From Lachnospiraceae bacterium UBA4317 (GTDB lineage: Bacteria; Bacillota_A; Clostridia; Lachnospirales; Lachnospiraceae), in assembly GCA_002394525.1 (NCBI GenBank), contig DGUF01000183.1, forward strand, positions 11,567 to 38,812: 27,246 nucleotides of DNA. Direction: 5' to 3'. How positions within the stretch are numbered: the stretch's first letter is position 1; each line of letters starts with the position of its first letter. A program made the position numbers and the translations under genes. Shown here one piece after another: positions 1-8,281 of the stretch. The notes beneath the pieces are model-generated. The model did not search any database and was not told where the DNA came from. It saw only the letters and a program-made list of their open reading frames with translations.

Positions 1-29
1 GTCACACCTGTCCCCCTGTCACACCATAT

Positions 30-59
30 TTGGACTTTCCGACAGACATCGTTTATAAT
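30..59 (+). promoter_or_regulatory. Sigma-A type promoter for the helD-like gene
   Basis: A -35 like TTGGAC (30-35) and a consensus -10 TATAAT (54-59) are separated by 18 bp. They lie about 70 bp before the best supported start of the helicase gene, leaving a short leader. Called from sequence match only. Confidence 0.6.
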
Positions 60-126
60 AAGTAAACCTGTTTTGAATCATAGCACAGGAAACGATCACC
101 AATTTCCAGTGAGAAGGGAGCTTTCT

Positions 127-2448
127 TTGAAGGACACAAGAGACGTATCTTCTGAGAATACGATTTTCGCGCAGGAGCAGGAGCACCTGTCCGCAACATA
201 TAAGAAACTGAAGGATATGGAGGCCGACCTGGAGGACAGGATCAGTGCCATCGCGGAAAAGGCTGCGGCAGAGAAGCTGGACATCCGGGAGAATCTGGCC
301 CTCAATTTCGACGGGGACGCGGAGTCCATGGAAACCTATATCGAGTTCGAGGTCATGAACCATTCCATCGACCAGTACAATATCGACCGGGACTCCTCCA
401 CCGAGAAGCTCAGCCGGGTAAAGCGCCTCCTCAAGGCCCCCTACTTTGCCAAGGTGCAGCTCCGCTACGAGCCCGATGAGGAGCCGGAGGAATACTATAT
501 CGGCAGCACCGGCGTCTCGGAGAACGCGATGGAGCCTCTGGTGATCGACTGGCGGTCCCCGGTCGCGGAGACCTACTACAACCAGGACAACGGCCGGACC
601 TTCTACACCGTGGAGGGGAGGCGGATCGATGTCGACCTCCTGCTGCGGCGCCAGTACGAGCTGGAGGAGGACCGGCTGCAGGGATATTTTGACACACAGA
701 TCGCGCTGGAGGACCCCCTCCTGATCCGATCCCTGACCCGGCAGCGCAGCGACAAGATGCAGGCCATCACGGCAACGATCCAGAAGGAACAGAACGCCGT
801 CGTCCGCCATGAAAATGTCCCCGTCCTTCTGGTAAACGGCATCGCCGGCAGCGGCAAGACCAGCGTCCTGCTGCAGCGCATCGCCTGGCTCTTCTACCGC
901 CAGCGCGACACGCTCCGCCCCGACGAGGTCGTTCTGATGACGCTCAATCCCATCTTCCGCCGCTATATCGACCAGGTCCTGCCGGACATGGGCGAGATGA
1001 ACCCCGTCTCCCTGACCTGGAACGATTTTCTGGCCATGGCCGGCGTCTCGGGCCACAGGCTCTCCAGCCAGGCCGGTGCCTCCGGGACCCTCCTGGAAAG
1101 TCTGCAGCAGATGGAGGACCGGCTCCCCTCTCTGCAGCTGGAGCCGGACGACCTTCGTCCCATCCACCAGAAAAGCCTACAGGTCCTCAGCCCCAGCCGG
1201 ATAGCGGATGTGCTCGCGGCCTATGAAAATATCCCCACTGGCGAGCGTCTGATCCAGATCGCCATCGATGATCTGAAGGAGCTGGCAAAGCACGAGATCC
1301 GCCGCAGGGAACGCGACGAAGAGCGGGAGGACGGCGAGGACTCCGCCGACATGCGCGCCGACAGGTCCCCCTCCTCCGAGGCCCGGGCCGAGGACAACCG
1401 CATCCAGAACCAGTACGGCGGGGCCTTCTACGCGATCAACACCTGCCAGTGGCTGGATATCGACCGCATCGGCTGCCGCCTTCTGGGCAAAAAAAGGCTC
1501 AGCGCCATCGAGTGGCTCTATCTGCGCATGCTCCTCACCGGGCAGAAGGACGTGCGGACCAAATATGTCATGGTCGACGAGGTCCAGGACTACACTCCCG
1601 CCCAGCTGCTGGTCCTGAAAAAATACTTCCCCCGCGCCCGCTTCATGCTGCTGGGCGACGAATTCCAGGCCATCCGCGAGGGCACATCCTCCTTTGCGCA
1701 GATCCACGAGCTCTTTGGCGGGACCGGTGCGGCCGTGCCCGGACAAAAAGCCGGAAAGGGGCCCGTGACGGAGCTGTCCCTGATGACCAGCTACCGGTCC
1801 TCGCCGGAGATCACCGCCCTGTTCGCGGCCCTTCTGCCCCCTGAAAAACAGATCCTCGTCTCCTCCGTCCAGCCCTCCGGGACCAGACCGGCCTTCCACG
1901 CCTGCGGGGACAGGGAGGAATACAAAAAGACCCTGGTCCGGACCATACAGGAAGCCGGACAGGAGGAGGGCCTGACCGCAGTCATCTGTGCCGGCACCCG
2001 CAAAATGGAAAAGACGGCGGCCCTGCTGGCGGAGGCCATGGGGGATCCCGCCATTGCGGACTCCGGAAATCAGCCCGCCGGGAAAGGGGACTCCGGAAGC
2101 CAGGGATCCGGAAGCCAGGCCGCCGGAAATCGGGACTTCGGAAGCCAGGGATCCGGGAAACGGGACTCCGCGGCATCGCCGCAGTCCCCTGCCGCCTGTC
2201 CCGTCCCCGTGCTGCGGTCCGGCGACAGCCTGCCGGAAAAGGGCGTCTTTCTCATCACCCTGGCCCACGCCAAAGGCCTGGAGTTCGACAGCGTGATCCT
2301 GCCCGACGCGGATCCCGCCACCTACCCGGACACCCCCCTCGCCCGTCACCGGCTCTACACCGCGCTCTCCCGCGCGACCCGCCGCCTGACCGTCCTTTCC
2401 AATGGGAAGCTGACTTCCCTGTTCGGAGATGCTCTGCCGGAGGACTGA
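127..2448 (+). CDS. helD: HelD-like superfamily 1 helicase / RNA polymerase recycling ATPase
   Basis: SF1A (UvrD/Rep-like) ATPase of the HelD family, which in Firmicutes binds RNA polymerase and frees stalled complexes in the cytoplasm. An N-terminal charged coiled coil (about residues 10-50) and the WRSP region precede the Walker A GIAGSGKTS near residue 240. Further motifs are Walker B VDEVQDY near 485, LLGDEFQA, SYRSSPE, the motif V stretch with HAKGLEFDSV, and motif VI YTALSRATRRL near 745. The start chosen is TTG at 127, with AGAAGGGAG seven bases upstream. The longer open frame from TTG 73 lacks a ribosome site, and an in-frame GTG at 109 is less well placed. Odd: a Gly/Ser repeat linker encoded by imperfect CCGGAA-containing repeats (2057-2170) lies before motif V. 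Length, about 773 aa, is normal for the family. Family assignment is firm; the cellular role is inferred from it. Confidence 0.88.
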   Translation: MKDTRDVSSENTIFAQEQEHLSATYKKLKDMEADLEDRISAIAEKAAAEKLDIRENLALNFDGDAESMETYIEFEVMNHSIDQYNIDRDSSTEKLSRVKRLLKAPYFAKVQLRYEPDEEPEEYYIGSTGVSENAMEPLVIDWRSPVAETYYNQDNGRTFYTVEGRRIDVDLLLRRQYELEEDRLQGYFDTQIALEDPLLIRSLTRQRSDKMQAITATIQKEQNAVVRHENVPVLLVNGIAGSGKTSVLLQRIAWLFYRQRDTLRPDEVVLMTLNPIFRRYIDQVLPDMGEMNPVSLTWNDFLAMAGVSGHRLSSQAGASGTLLESLQQMEDRLPSLQLEPDDLRPIHQKSLQVLSPSRIADVLAAYENIPTGERLIQIAIDDLKELAKHEIRRRERDEEREDGEDSADMRADRSPSSEARAEDNRIQNQYGGAFYAINTCQWLDIDRIGCRLLGKKRLSAIEWLYLRMLLTGQKDVRTKYVMVDEVQDYTPAQLLVLKKYFPRARFMLLGDEFQAIREGTSSFAQIHELFGGTGAAVPGQKAGKGPVTELSLMTSYRSSPEITALFAALLPPEKQILVSSVQPSGTRPAFHACGDREEYKKTLVRTIQEAGQEEGLTAVICAGTRKMEKTAALLAEAMGDPAIADSGNQPAGKGDSGSQGSGSQAAGNRDFGSQGSGKRDSAASPQSPAACPVPVLRSGDSLPEKGVFLITLAHAKGLEFDSVILPDADPATYPDTPLARHRLYTALSRATRRLTVLSNGKLTSLFGDALPED

Positions 2449-2465
2449 GTCCCTACTCAAGACCG

Positions 2466-2661
2466 CCCGCGAGGATTTCGCGGCGAAGCGAGTTTCCTTT
2501 TTAGGTGCGCATCGAAAATGAAGCCGCGAACACACTTGTGAAGCAGGTGTGTTGCGCACAGCATAGCGTATTGAGAATGCGCAGCTTTAACAGTGCTCGC
2601 ATTGTTATCGCCGCGCGCAACGTTATGAGTTCAAGCCCTTCGAGGGGGCGTGAGCTGTAAC
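2466..2661. repeat. Hairpin-rich intergenic repeat, family A copy 1
   Basis: This fills most of the 279-bp gap between helD and mnmA. It contains a short stem around 2467-2483 (CCGCGA/TCGCGG), a stem AACACAC/GTGTGTT (about 2529-2553), the small stem GCGTATT-gag-AATGCGC (2566-2582), and a weak hairpin ending in GCTGTAAC (2623-2661). Blocks 2566-2588, 2604-2626 and 2636-2661 match 13075-13155 closely, so this is a dispersed repeat and not a unique leader. A short minus-strand open frame here (2501-2689) is judged spurious. No canonical U-tract terminator was seen. Confidence 0.75.
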
Positions 2662-2727
2662 GTCCAAGTGATTCGTCCCCCTGACTCACAGGAAAAAGGA
2701 CAGCACACAGGAGGTCTCATCGATATT

Positions 2728-3954
2728 ATGAAAAGAGTACTTGTCGGCCTGTCCGGAGGTGTGGACAGCGCCGTTGCGGCATACCTGCTGCAGAAAGAAG
2801 GATATGAAGTCTGCGGTGTGACCCTCCGCACCTGGGATGCGGGAGACGGCTCCGAGAGCCGCTGCTGCGAGATTGACGACGCCCGCCGCATCGCTCAGAA
2901 GCTCGGCATCCGCTACTATACTCTCAACTGCGTGGAGGAATTTTCCAAAAAGGTCGTGGATCCTTTTGTAAACAGCTACCTCAGCGGCCGGACGCCCAAC
3001 CCCTGCATCGAATGCAACCGCTTCCTCAAGTGGGAAAAAATGCTCTACGCGGCAAAGGTCATGGAAGCGGACTGCGTCGCCACCGGCCACTACGCCCACG
3101 TCGTCCGCCTGGATAACGGCCGATACACGGTCAAAAAGGCCCTGCATGCCGCCAAGGACCAGACCTACATGCTCTACAGGCTCAGCCAGGACCAGCTCGC
3201 CGCGACCCTCATGCCCCTGGGGGACTACACCAAGCAGGAGGTCCGCAGGATCGCGGAGGAGATCGGCCTGTCCGTGGCCCAAAAGCCCGATTCCCAGGAG
3301 ATCTGCTTCGTGACGGACGGACACTACGCAGACTTTATCGAAGACTATGTGGAAAAAAGAAATGCCCGGATCCTGTCCGCAGATCCTGCGCAGGCAGGCG
3401 GGATCTCCCCGGCGCAGCAGACAGACGGAATCTCCCCGGCGCAGCAGGCTGACCGGGAGAGCGGAGACGCCCCCGCAGCGCCCGCCGGCCGGCCGGCGGA
3501 TCTGTCAGACGGCATCCTCATGAAGGTTCCCGGCCCCGGCAACTACATCGACGAGGCCGGCAATGTCCTGGGCCGCCACAAGGGCATCACCCACTACACC
3601 ATCGGCCAGCGCAAGGGCCTGGGCATCGCCCTGGGCCGCCACATCTACGTCAAGGAGATCCACGCCGACACCGGTGACATCGTCCTCTCCGACGAGCCCG
3701 CCCTCTTCAGCGACATGGTCCTCTGCCGCGACGCCAATTTTCTCTCCATTCCCGGCCTGGCTCCCGGCGACCGGCTGCGCTGCCGCGCCAAGGTCCGCTA
3801 CCACCACCCGGCCTCGGACGCCGTCCTGGAAATGCAGACGGACGGCACCGTCTCCATCCGCTTTGATGCCCCTGTCCGCGCTGCCGCCCCCGGCCAGTCC
3901 GCCGTCTTCTACGACGAGAATGACTGCGTGATCGGCGGCGGGATCATTGTCTGA
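2728..3954 (+). CDS. mnmA: tRNA-specific 2-thiouridylase MnmA
   Basis: Installs the 2-thio group on wobble U34 of Glu, Gln and Lys tRNAs, using sulfur relayed from a cysteine desulfurase. The PP-loop GLSGGVDSAVAAYLL is at residues 6-20. The catalytic cysteine pair is visible: Cys96 in the motif ending ECNRFLKW and Cys193 in SQEICFVTDG. The conserved HYTIGQRKGLGI follows in the second half. The ATG at 2728 gives the canonical N-terminus MKRVLVGLSGG; an AGGAGG lies at 2709-2714, about 13 bases away, which is rather long. At 408 aa the protein is about 40 aa longer than usual. The extra sequence (about residues 213-260) is an Ala/Gln/Pro-rich insert containing two copies of GISPAQQ, placed between the catalytic-cysteine domain and the central domain. 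Function is confident; the insert is probably a tolerated surface loop. Confidence 0.96.
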   Translation: MKRVLVGLSGGVDSAVAAYLLQKEGYEVCGVTLRTWDAGDGSESRCCEIDDARRIAQKLGIRYYTLNCVEEFSKKVVDPFVNSYLSGRTPNPCIECNRFLKWEKMLYAAKVMEADCVATGHYAHVVRLDNGRYTVKKALHAAKDQTYMLYRLSQDQLAATLMPLGDYTKQEVRRIAEEIGLSVAQKPDSQEICFVTDGHYADFIEDYVEKRNARILSADPAQAGGISPAQQTDGISPAQQADRESGDAPAAPAGRPADLSDGILMKVPGPGNYIDEAGNVLGRHKGITHYTIGQRKGLGIALGRHIYVKEIHADTGDIVLSDEPALFSDMVLCRDANFLSIPGLAPGDRLRCRAKVRYHHPASDAVLEMQTDGTVSIRFDAPVRAAAPGQSAVFYDENDCVIGGGIIV

Positions 3955-3960
3955 AAATAA

Positions 3961-4020
3961 AAAACCGGCTGCAGAGCCTCTCCCTCTCACTCAGGGAAGG
4001 CTTCTGCAGCCGGTTTTATT
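3961..4020. terminator. Intrinsic terminator, probably bidirectional
   Basis: A long stem AAAACCGGCTGCAG / CTGCAGCCGGTTTT, extended by AGCCT/AGGCT, closes a loop of about 20 bases. TTTTATT follows on the + strand and an A-run precedes it, which becomes a U-run on the minus strand. It starts six bases after the mnmA stop and also faces the end of the minus-strand thiamine operon. Confidence 0.9.
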
Positions 4021-4057
4021 CTGATTATTCCGGGGCTGTCATGTTCCGTTTTGTCCT

Positions 4058-4127
4058 GCTCCGGGAGCTTCCTGTTCCGGGGCCGGGGACTCCGGCCCTG
4101 TTATGCTCCGGAACTTTCCTGTTCCGG
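4058..4127. repeat. Two 23-bp imperfect direct repeats downstream of the thiamine operon
   Basis: Copies at 4058-4080 and 4105-4127 share GCTCCGG at the left and CCTGTTCCGG at the right and differ at only a few central bases. More TTCCGG/CTCCGG words flank them. The 200-bp gap between the terminator and the substrate-binding protein stop otherwise holds nothing recognisable. Confidence 0.55.
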
Positions 4128-4223
4128 TGTTGTCTGGCTCCGTTGCCTTCCCCGGCTGCTCTCAGCCCGGGAAGGGCGGCAGAAAGTCCCCGGCCTGCAT
4201 GTCCAAAAAGGCTGGCCATCGGC

Positions 4224-5420
4224 TCAGGGCATAAACTCTGTCGTCATGACTTCGGAGACATCCGGCACCCTGTCGATCAGCTTATGCTCCTTCATCCACT
4301 CGATGTTCTCCTTCCAGTTCTCCTCCGTCTGGGACATAAAGGGCGCATCCGCCGTCTCCATCCTGGGCAGCAGGACCTCGGCGCTCTTGGCCTCGACAGT
4401 GGGGGACAGGGGGAAGTTCTCCTCGCTCTGGTTGCCCAACAGGATATTCAGGACTCCCTCCGTATCCGCCTGGAAATCGTCAAAGCCCTTTCCGCAGGCG
4501 CGTAGGAAGGCGCGCAGGGTCTCGGGCTCCTCCTCGATCATCTGATCATTGGCCAGGAAGACAAGCTCATAGAAATTTGGCATGCCATAGTCGGTCAGCT
4601 GGAACCAGGAGACATCAAAGCCCTCTTCCTCCATCTGGGGAACCTCGTGGTTGACAAGGCATCCGATCGTGGCATCGACCTGGCCGGTCGTCATGGAGCT
4701 CATCAGATCAAAACCGACATTCTGCAGGTTCACGCTCTTGGGATCCTCCCCTACATTCTCCATGATCGCCTCGACCATGGCCTCGGAGAGGGCGGTCCCG
4801 CCGTAGCCGACGGTCTTGCCGACAAAGTCTTTGGGGCTGTTAACATTCTTCTCCTTGAGCGAGAGAATCACATTCAGAGGTGTCTGGCACACGGCGCCGA
4901 TGGACTTGATCCCCGCCCCCTGGTTGACCACGGCCTGGATCGTATCCTGCTGGTAGAAGAGACCGATCTCGGCGCGGCCGGCGGCGACCAGGGCGATCGC
5001 GTCGTTGTCATTTGCGGGGAAGCGGATCTTCACATCCAGCCCCTCCTCCTCAAAATAGCCCTTTTCGATGGCATCATAGAGAAAGGCATGGATCGCGTTG
5101 GGATACCAGTCGAGGACCACGTTCATCTCGCGAAGCTCTTTGTCCTCACCTGCAGCCGCCTCATCCTTCTCGCCGGCGGCCTGGCTTTCCCCTGCGTCCT
5201 GCGCACCGGCGGCCTCAGCAGCTGTATCCCCGGCGGCAGCGCCCTGCCCGGCAGCTCCCTGTCCGGCTGCCCCGGAGGAAGCCCCCGCGGAGCTGCCCGA
5301 TCCGCCGCAGCCAGCGGCTGATACCGCGAGCACTGCCGCGGCCAGCAGGGCCGCCGCGCGGCGGATCATCTTTCCGGGTCTCATTTTAGTCTTAAAAGTA
5401 TTTATTTCAAAAATGTGCAT
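4224..5420 (-). CDS. ABC transporter substrate-binding lipoprotein, thiamine precursor (NMT1/THI5-like)
   Basis: Predicted extracellular lipoprotein that captures a pyrimidine thiamine precursor (HMP or formylaminopyrimidine type) for the permease encoded just upstream. The signal peptide has a basic start and an Ala/Leu core, and the lipobox ends SAAGC with Cys38. A 50-residue Gly/Ala/Ser/Glu-rich linker follows. The mature domain opens with LDWYPNAIHAFLYDA, the hallmark NMT1/THI5 motif, and has the family's KGYFEEEGLDV and VGYGG segments. The start ATG at 5420 has AGGAG eight bases upstream; Met13 or Met18 could serve instead. It is last in the operon, separated from the permease by 98 bp. 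Ligand identity is inferred from the TPP riboswitch and tenA, not from binding residues. Confidence 0.9.
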   Translation of the reverse strand: MHIFEINTFKTKMRPGKMIRRAAALLAAAVLAVSAAGCGGSGSSAGASSGAAGQGAAGQGAAAGDTAAEAAGAQDAGESQAAGEKDEAAAGEDKELREMNVVLDWYPNAIHAFLYDAIEKGYFEEEGLDVKIRFPANDNDAIALVAAGRAEIGLFYQQDTIQAVVNQGAGIKSIGAVCQTPLNVILSLKEKNVNSPKDFVGKTVGYGGTALSEAMVEAIMENVGEDPKSVNLQNVGFDLMSSMTTGQVDATIGCLVNHEVPQMEEEGFDVSWFQLTDYGMPNFYELVFLANDQMIEEEPETLRAFLRACGKGFDDFQADTEGVLNILLGNQSEENFPLSPTVEAKSAEVLLPRMETADAPFMSQTEENWKENIEWMKEHKLIDRVPDVSEVMTTEFMP

Positions 5421-5457
5421 TTTACTATCTCCTCGTCTATGAATAAGGCTGGAACCA

Positions 5458-5474
5458 GCCGGCCTTCTGCCGGC
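5458..5474. other. Small GC-rich intercistronic stem-loop
   Basis: GCCGGC-cttct-GCCGGC sits in the 98-bp gap between the permease stop and the binding-protein ribosome site. Such stems can protect the 3' part of an operon mRNA and raise expression of the binding protein; that role is inference. No U-tract follows. Confidence 0.45.
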
Positions 5475-5518
5475 CGGCCCGTCTGAATCCGTCCGGTGCA
5501 GAAGCCGGTCTTTCTCTC

Positions 5519-6403
5519 TCAATCCGAATTGCGCCAGTGGAGGAAGTGTCTCTCCAGAAGTCCCACAACGATCACCAGCAGCTCGGCCGCGATACTCAGC
5601 AGGAGGATGGGCGCGAAGACGCCTGCCCCGTCCAGCTGGGTCATCATTCTCCGGGAAAAATAGCCGAGGCCGCTCTGGGCCCCCAGCCATTCGCCGATCG
5701 CGGCGCCGATCACGGAGAGGGGGACCGCCATTTTCAGGGCGGAAAAGAAATAGGGCAGGACTGCGGGGATCTTCAGCTTGACGAAGACCTGGGCAGGTGT
5801 CGCCCCGTAAGTGTCCATCAGCTCCTTCATCTCCACCGGGATCGACCGGAAGCCGTCAAAAACCGTGACGACGACCGGAAAAAAGGTGAACAGTACCGTG
5901 ACCAGGACCCTGCTCCAGATGGAATAGCCGAACCAGAGCACAAAAAGCGGCGCCAGGGCCGTCGTCGGGATCGTCTGGGACGCGATGATCAGCGGGTACA
6001 GGGCCTGGCGGGCGACGGGACTGAGGTCCATCAATATGGCCAGCCCCAGACCCAGGACGATGGAGATCACAAGTCCGATCCCCACGACCTGCATCGTGGC
6101 CGGCAGGTGGGCGCCGAAGAGGGGCCCTCTCAGTTCCCAGAGCTTCTGGACCACCTGGACCGGGGTCGGCAGGATATAGGCCGCATTCATCCTGAGCGCG
6201 GCGGCCTGCCAGAGAAAGAGAAAGACACAGACCAGCAGGGCAGCAGGAAGAGAGGAATCTCTGCGTCCCGCCGGTCCCCCGGCTGCGTTTTTACGTTTTT
6301 TTCCGTTTGTTTTGCTGTTTCCGGATGCTTCTGCGGTTGTTTCTGTCAGTTCTCCGACCTTTCCAAGTGCTTTTTCAGCAACATATTTATCCTGTCTGCT
6401 CAT
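5519..6403 (-). CDS. ABC transporter permease, thiamine precursor uptake (ThiX-like)
   Basis: Integral membrane subunit of the precursor importer. After a hydrophilic N-terminal tail of about 48 residues there are about six membrane segments, starting with LPAALLVCVFLFLWQAAAL. The family cytoplasmic coupling loop (EAA-type) is visible as YGATPAQVFVKLKIPAVLPY. The start ATG overlaps the stop of the ATPase gene by four bases (ATGA) and has GGAGG seven bases upstream, so translation is probably coupled. Length (294 aa) is slightly above the usual 250-260, because of the tail. It is third in the tenA operon. The substrate comes from operon context. Confidence 0.9.
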   Translation of the reverse strand: MSRQDKYVAEKALGKVGELTETTAEASGNSKTNGKKRKNAAGGPAGRRDSSLPAALLVCVFLFLWQAAALRMNAAYILPTPVQVVQKLWELRGPLFGAHLPATMQVVGIGLVISIVLGLGLAILMDLSPVARQALYPLIIASQTIPTTALAPLFVLWFGYSIWSRVLVTVLFTFFPVVVTVFDGFRSIPVEMKELMDTYGATPAQVFVKLKIPAVLPYFFSALKMAVPLSVIGAAIGEWLGAQSGLGYFSRRMMTQLDGAGVFAPILLLSIAAELLVIVVGLLERHFLHWRNSD

Positions 6404-7278
6404 TTTCCCGCCTCCCGGAAGAGTCTGATCAGTTCCTCCTTGAGCGCCAGTGCTTCCGGCGCCGCCAGAGAGGCTTCCGTCCTGGGCCGGCCCAGCGGCA
6501 CTCTGTATTCCCGGAGCGACCGGATCGGGCTCTGCTCCACGGCCAGAATACGGGTGGAGAGAAAGATTGCCTCCTCCACATCATGGGTGATGAAGAGCAC
6601 GGTCTTCTGCTCCTTTTCCCACTGGTCCAGGAGCCACTCGCGCATGGACAGGCGGGTCAGGTAGTCCAGCGCTGAAAAGGGCTCATCCAAAAGCAGCAGG
6701 TCCGCCCCTGTCATCAGGGTCCGGGCAAAGGAAGCCCTCTGCCGCATGCCGCCCGACAGCTCCCTGGGAAGCTTGTCTCCCCAGCCGGCCAGTCCGACCT
6801 CCCGCAGAGCCTCCTCCGCCCGGTCATTCATCTCCCTTTCGCCAAGCCCGCCCTGCAGCTCCAGCGGCAGGCGGACATTTTCCGCAACGGTTCTCCAGGG
6901 CAGGAGCAGGTCCTGCTGGGGCATATAACCGCATCGATTATTTTGGGAAAAGATCTCGATCCTGCCGGAGACGGGCTCATTGAGCCGGTTCAGGAGCCGG
7001 AAGATCGTGCTCTTTCCGCAGCCGGAGGGCCCGATCAGGGAGACGAACTCCCCCCGGCGGACTGAGAAGTCCAGGTTCTCGATCAGCGTCAGATCCTCTC
7101 CCGGGTAGGAGAAGGTCACATTCCGGAAGACCGCGGCAGGATTCTGCTCCTCCGCATCCGGAACGGTCTCTCTTCCGGATACGGTTTCTCTTCCGGATTC
7201 GATATCTATTCCGGTACCAGCACCTCTTCCGGCTCCCGCGTTTTTATCAAATGTATTGTCAACTGTCTCCGCGATCAT
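6400..7278 (-). CDS. ABC transporter ATP-binding protein, thiamine precursor uptake (ThiZ-like)
   Basis: ATPase of the importer, of the SsuB/TauB/ThiZ type. Visible motifs in order are Walker A GPSGCGKST, Q-loop YMPQQDLLLPW, signature LSGGMRQRASFARTL, Walker B LLLLDEPFSALD and H-loop FITHDVEEA. About 45 residues precede the ATPase fold. They include a duplicated SGRETV, encoded by a short TTCCGG-containing tandem repeat (about 7150-7230), and are not expected to be catalytic. The start overlaps the tenA stop by ATGA, and the stop overlaps the permease start the same way. Confidence 0.92.
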   Translation of the reverse strand: MIAETVDNTFDKNAGAGRGAGTGIDIESGRETVSGRETVPDAEEQNPAAVFRNVTFSYPGEDLTLIENLDFSVRRGEFVSLIGPSGCGKSTIFRLLNRLNEPVSGRIEIFSQNNRCGYMPQQDLLLPWRTVAENVRLPLELQGGLGEREMNDRAEEALREVGLAGWGDKLPRELSGGMRQRASFARTLMTGADLLLLDEPFSALDYLTRLSMREWLLDQWEKEQKTVLFITHDVEEAIFLSTRILAVEQSPIRSLREYRVPLGRPRTEASLAAPEALALKEELIRLFREAGK

Positions 7279-7988
7279 TTTCTCATCTCCCAGGCCATAT
7301 CCCAGAAGGCCGCCTCGTAGCGGGAGCAGTTGATAAAGATCTCATCCAGATGCTTCTTCTGTTCTTCCGTATATCCCGCCGTCAGCTTCTCTGTCAGGCG
7401 GATAATATCCAGATTTGCCTTGTGATATTCCTCGCAGGCATATCCCTGCACCCACTCGCCGTAAAAAGGATGGCTCTCAGCCTCCGGAAACTCAGCCTTG
7501 ATCTGCCTCGCGATCACTTCATAGCTCAGCGCGCAGGAGAGGATCGCGACAGCCGCCTCGGCCGCCCCGCCCTCATAGGCTTCCCGGATCATATAAGAGG
7601 TGTAGGACAGATTGTCCAGGGACGGCACTGTTGCGGCCGCCTCCTGCTCGGAAATTCCCAGCCTTTTCATATAGCCCCGATGAATGTCCATCTCCCCGTC
7701 CATGATCTGCCGCAGCATGGCCGCGTTATAAGCCATGGCGTCCAGGTCTTTCGCCTTGGCCGCGCCGATCGCGAAAACACGGGCGTAGTCGATCAGATAG
7801 ACATAGTCCTGAAGCATGTAAAAAATAAATTTTTCAGGTTCCAGGCTCCCGTCCGCGATCCCGCGGACAAAGGGGTGGCTGTGGTACCCCTCCCAGATTT
7901 CCTCGGCTGCCCTCAGCAGCCGCTCGGTCATCGGATGCCCGGCGCCTTCGCCGAAGGTATATCCGGCGATCGTCAATGCTGTGTCCAT
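7275..7988 (-). CDS. tenA: TenA-family aminopyrimidine aminohydrolase / thiaminase II
   Basis: TenA hydrolyses aminomethyl-aminopyrimidine, a breakdown product of thiamine, to HMP for thiamine salvage in the cytoplasm. The family features FYMLQDYVYL (Asp61), the candidate nucleophile Cys152 in AILSCALSYE, and a late RYEAAFWDMAWE with the conserved Glu are all visible. The protein is all-helical and 237 aa long. About 17 residues precede the usual start (MTERLLRAA). The longer ATG at 7988 is chosen because AAAGGAG lies eight bases upstream. It is the first gene after the TPP riboswitch and overlaps the ATPase gene. The pairing with an importer fits uptake and processing of thiamine fragments. 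Confidence 0.93.
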   Translation of the reverse strand: MDTALTIAGYTFGEGAGHPMTERLLRAAEEIWEGYHSHPFVRGIADGSLEPEKFIFYMLQDYVYLIDYARVFAIGAAKAKDLDAMAYNAAMLRQIMDGEMDIHRGYMKRLGISEQEAAATVPSLDNLSYTSYMIREAYEGGAAEAAVAILSCALSYEVIARQIKAEFPEAESHPFYGEWVQGYACEEYHKANLDIIRLTEKLTAGYTEEQKKHLDEIFINCSRYEAAFWDMAWEMRK

Positions 7989-8007
7989 GGTTTTTCTCCT
8001 TTCTTCC

Positions 8008-8030
8008 GCGTCTGCCGGACCGGCAGACGC
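8008..8030. other. Perfect 10-bp stem-loop just upstream of the tenA ribosome site
   Basis: GCGTCTGCCG and CGGCAGACGC flank a three-base centre. It ends about eight bases before the Shine-Dalgarno of tenA, on the far side of the riboswitch terminator. It has no U-tract on the minus strand and may be a 5' mRNA stabiliser. Confidence 0.5.
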
Positions 8031-8114
8031 TCAACCAGACTGTGTACAGCACTCGTTTTGTTACGCGACAGAAGGTGGTGCCCCCAATCTGCCGCAGGTC
8101 AGGCCACAGGTTTA

Positions 8115-8151
8115 TAAGAAAATAGAGGAGATCCCTTTCGGGATCTCCTCT
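8115..8151 (-). terminator. Intrinsic terminator in the TPP riboswitch leader
   Basis: Read on the minus strand, a perfect 12-bp stem AGAGGAGATCCC / GGGATCTCCTCT with a GAAA tetraloop is followed by ATTTTCTT. It lies about 130 bases downstream of the aptamer and before tenA, as expected for the expression platform of a transcription-terminating riboswitch. The competing antiterminator was not worked out. Confidence 0.85.
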
Positions 8152-8281
8152 GAAAAATCATAGCCCGCCGCAGGCGGCTGCCCATCATGGCAATGCAGCC
8201 CTCTGCACGATGTGTCCGTAAGAGAAGCGCTCAAATAAGCGATGTATCCTCCTGCCAGGACTGTCCAAACTATGCTTCCTG

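Noticed and set aside
73..126. Longer N-terminus for the helicase from TTG at 73
   Set aside because: Begins at the promoter's downstream edge without a ribosome site; AGAAGGGAG at 112-120 points to TTG 127.
2501..2689. 62-aa minus-strand open frame between helD and mnmA
   Set aside because: It lies within repeat family A; the same kind of frame would arise wherever the repeat occurs. No ribosome site.
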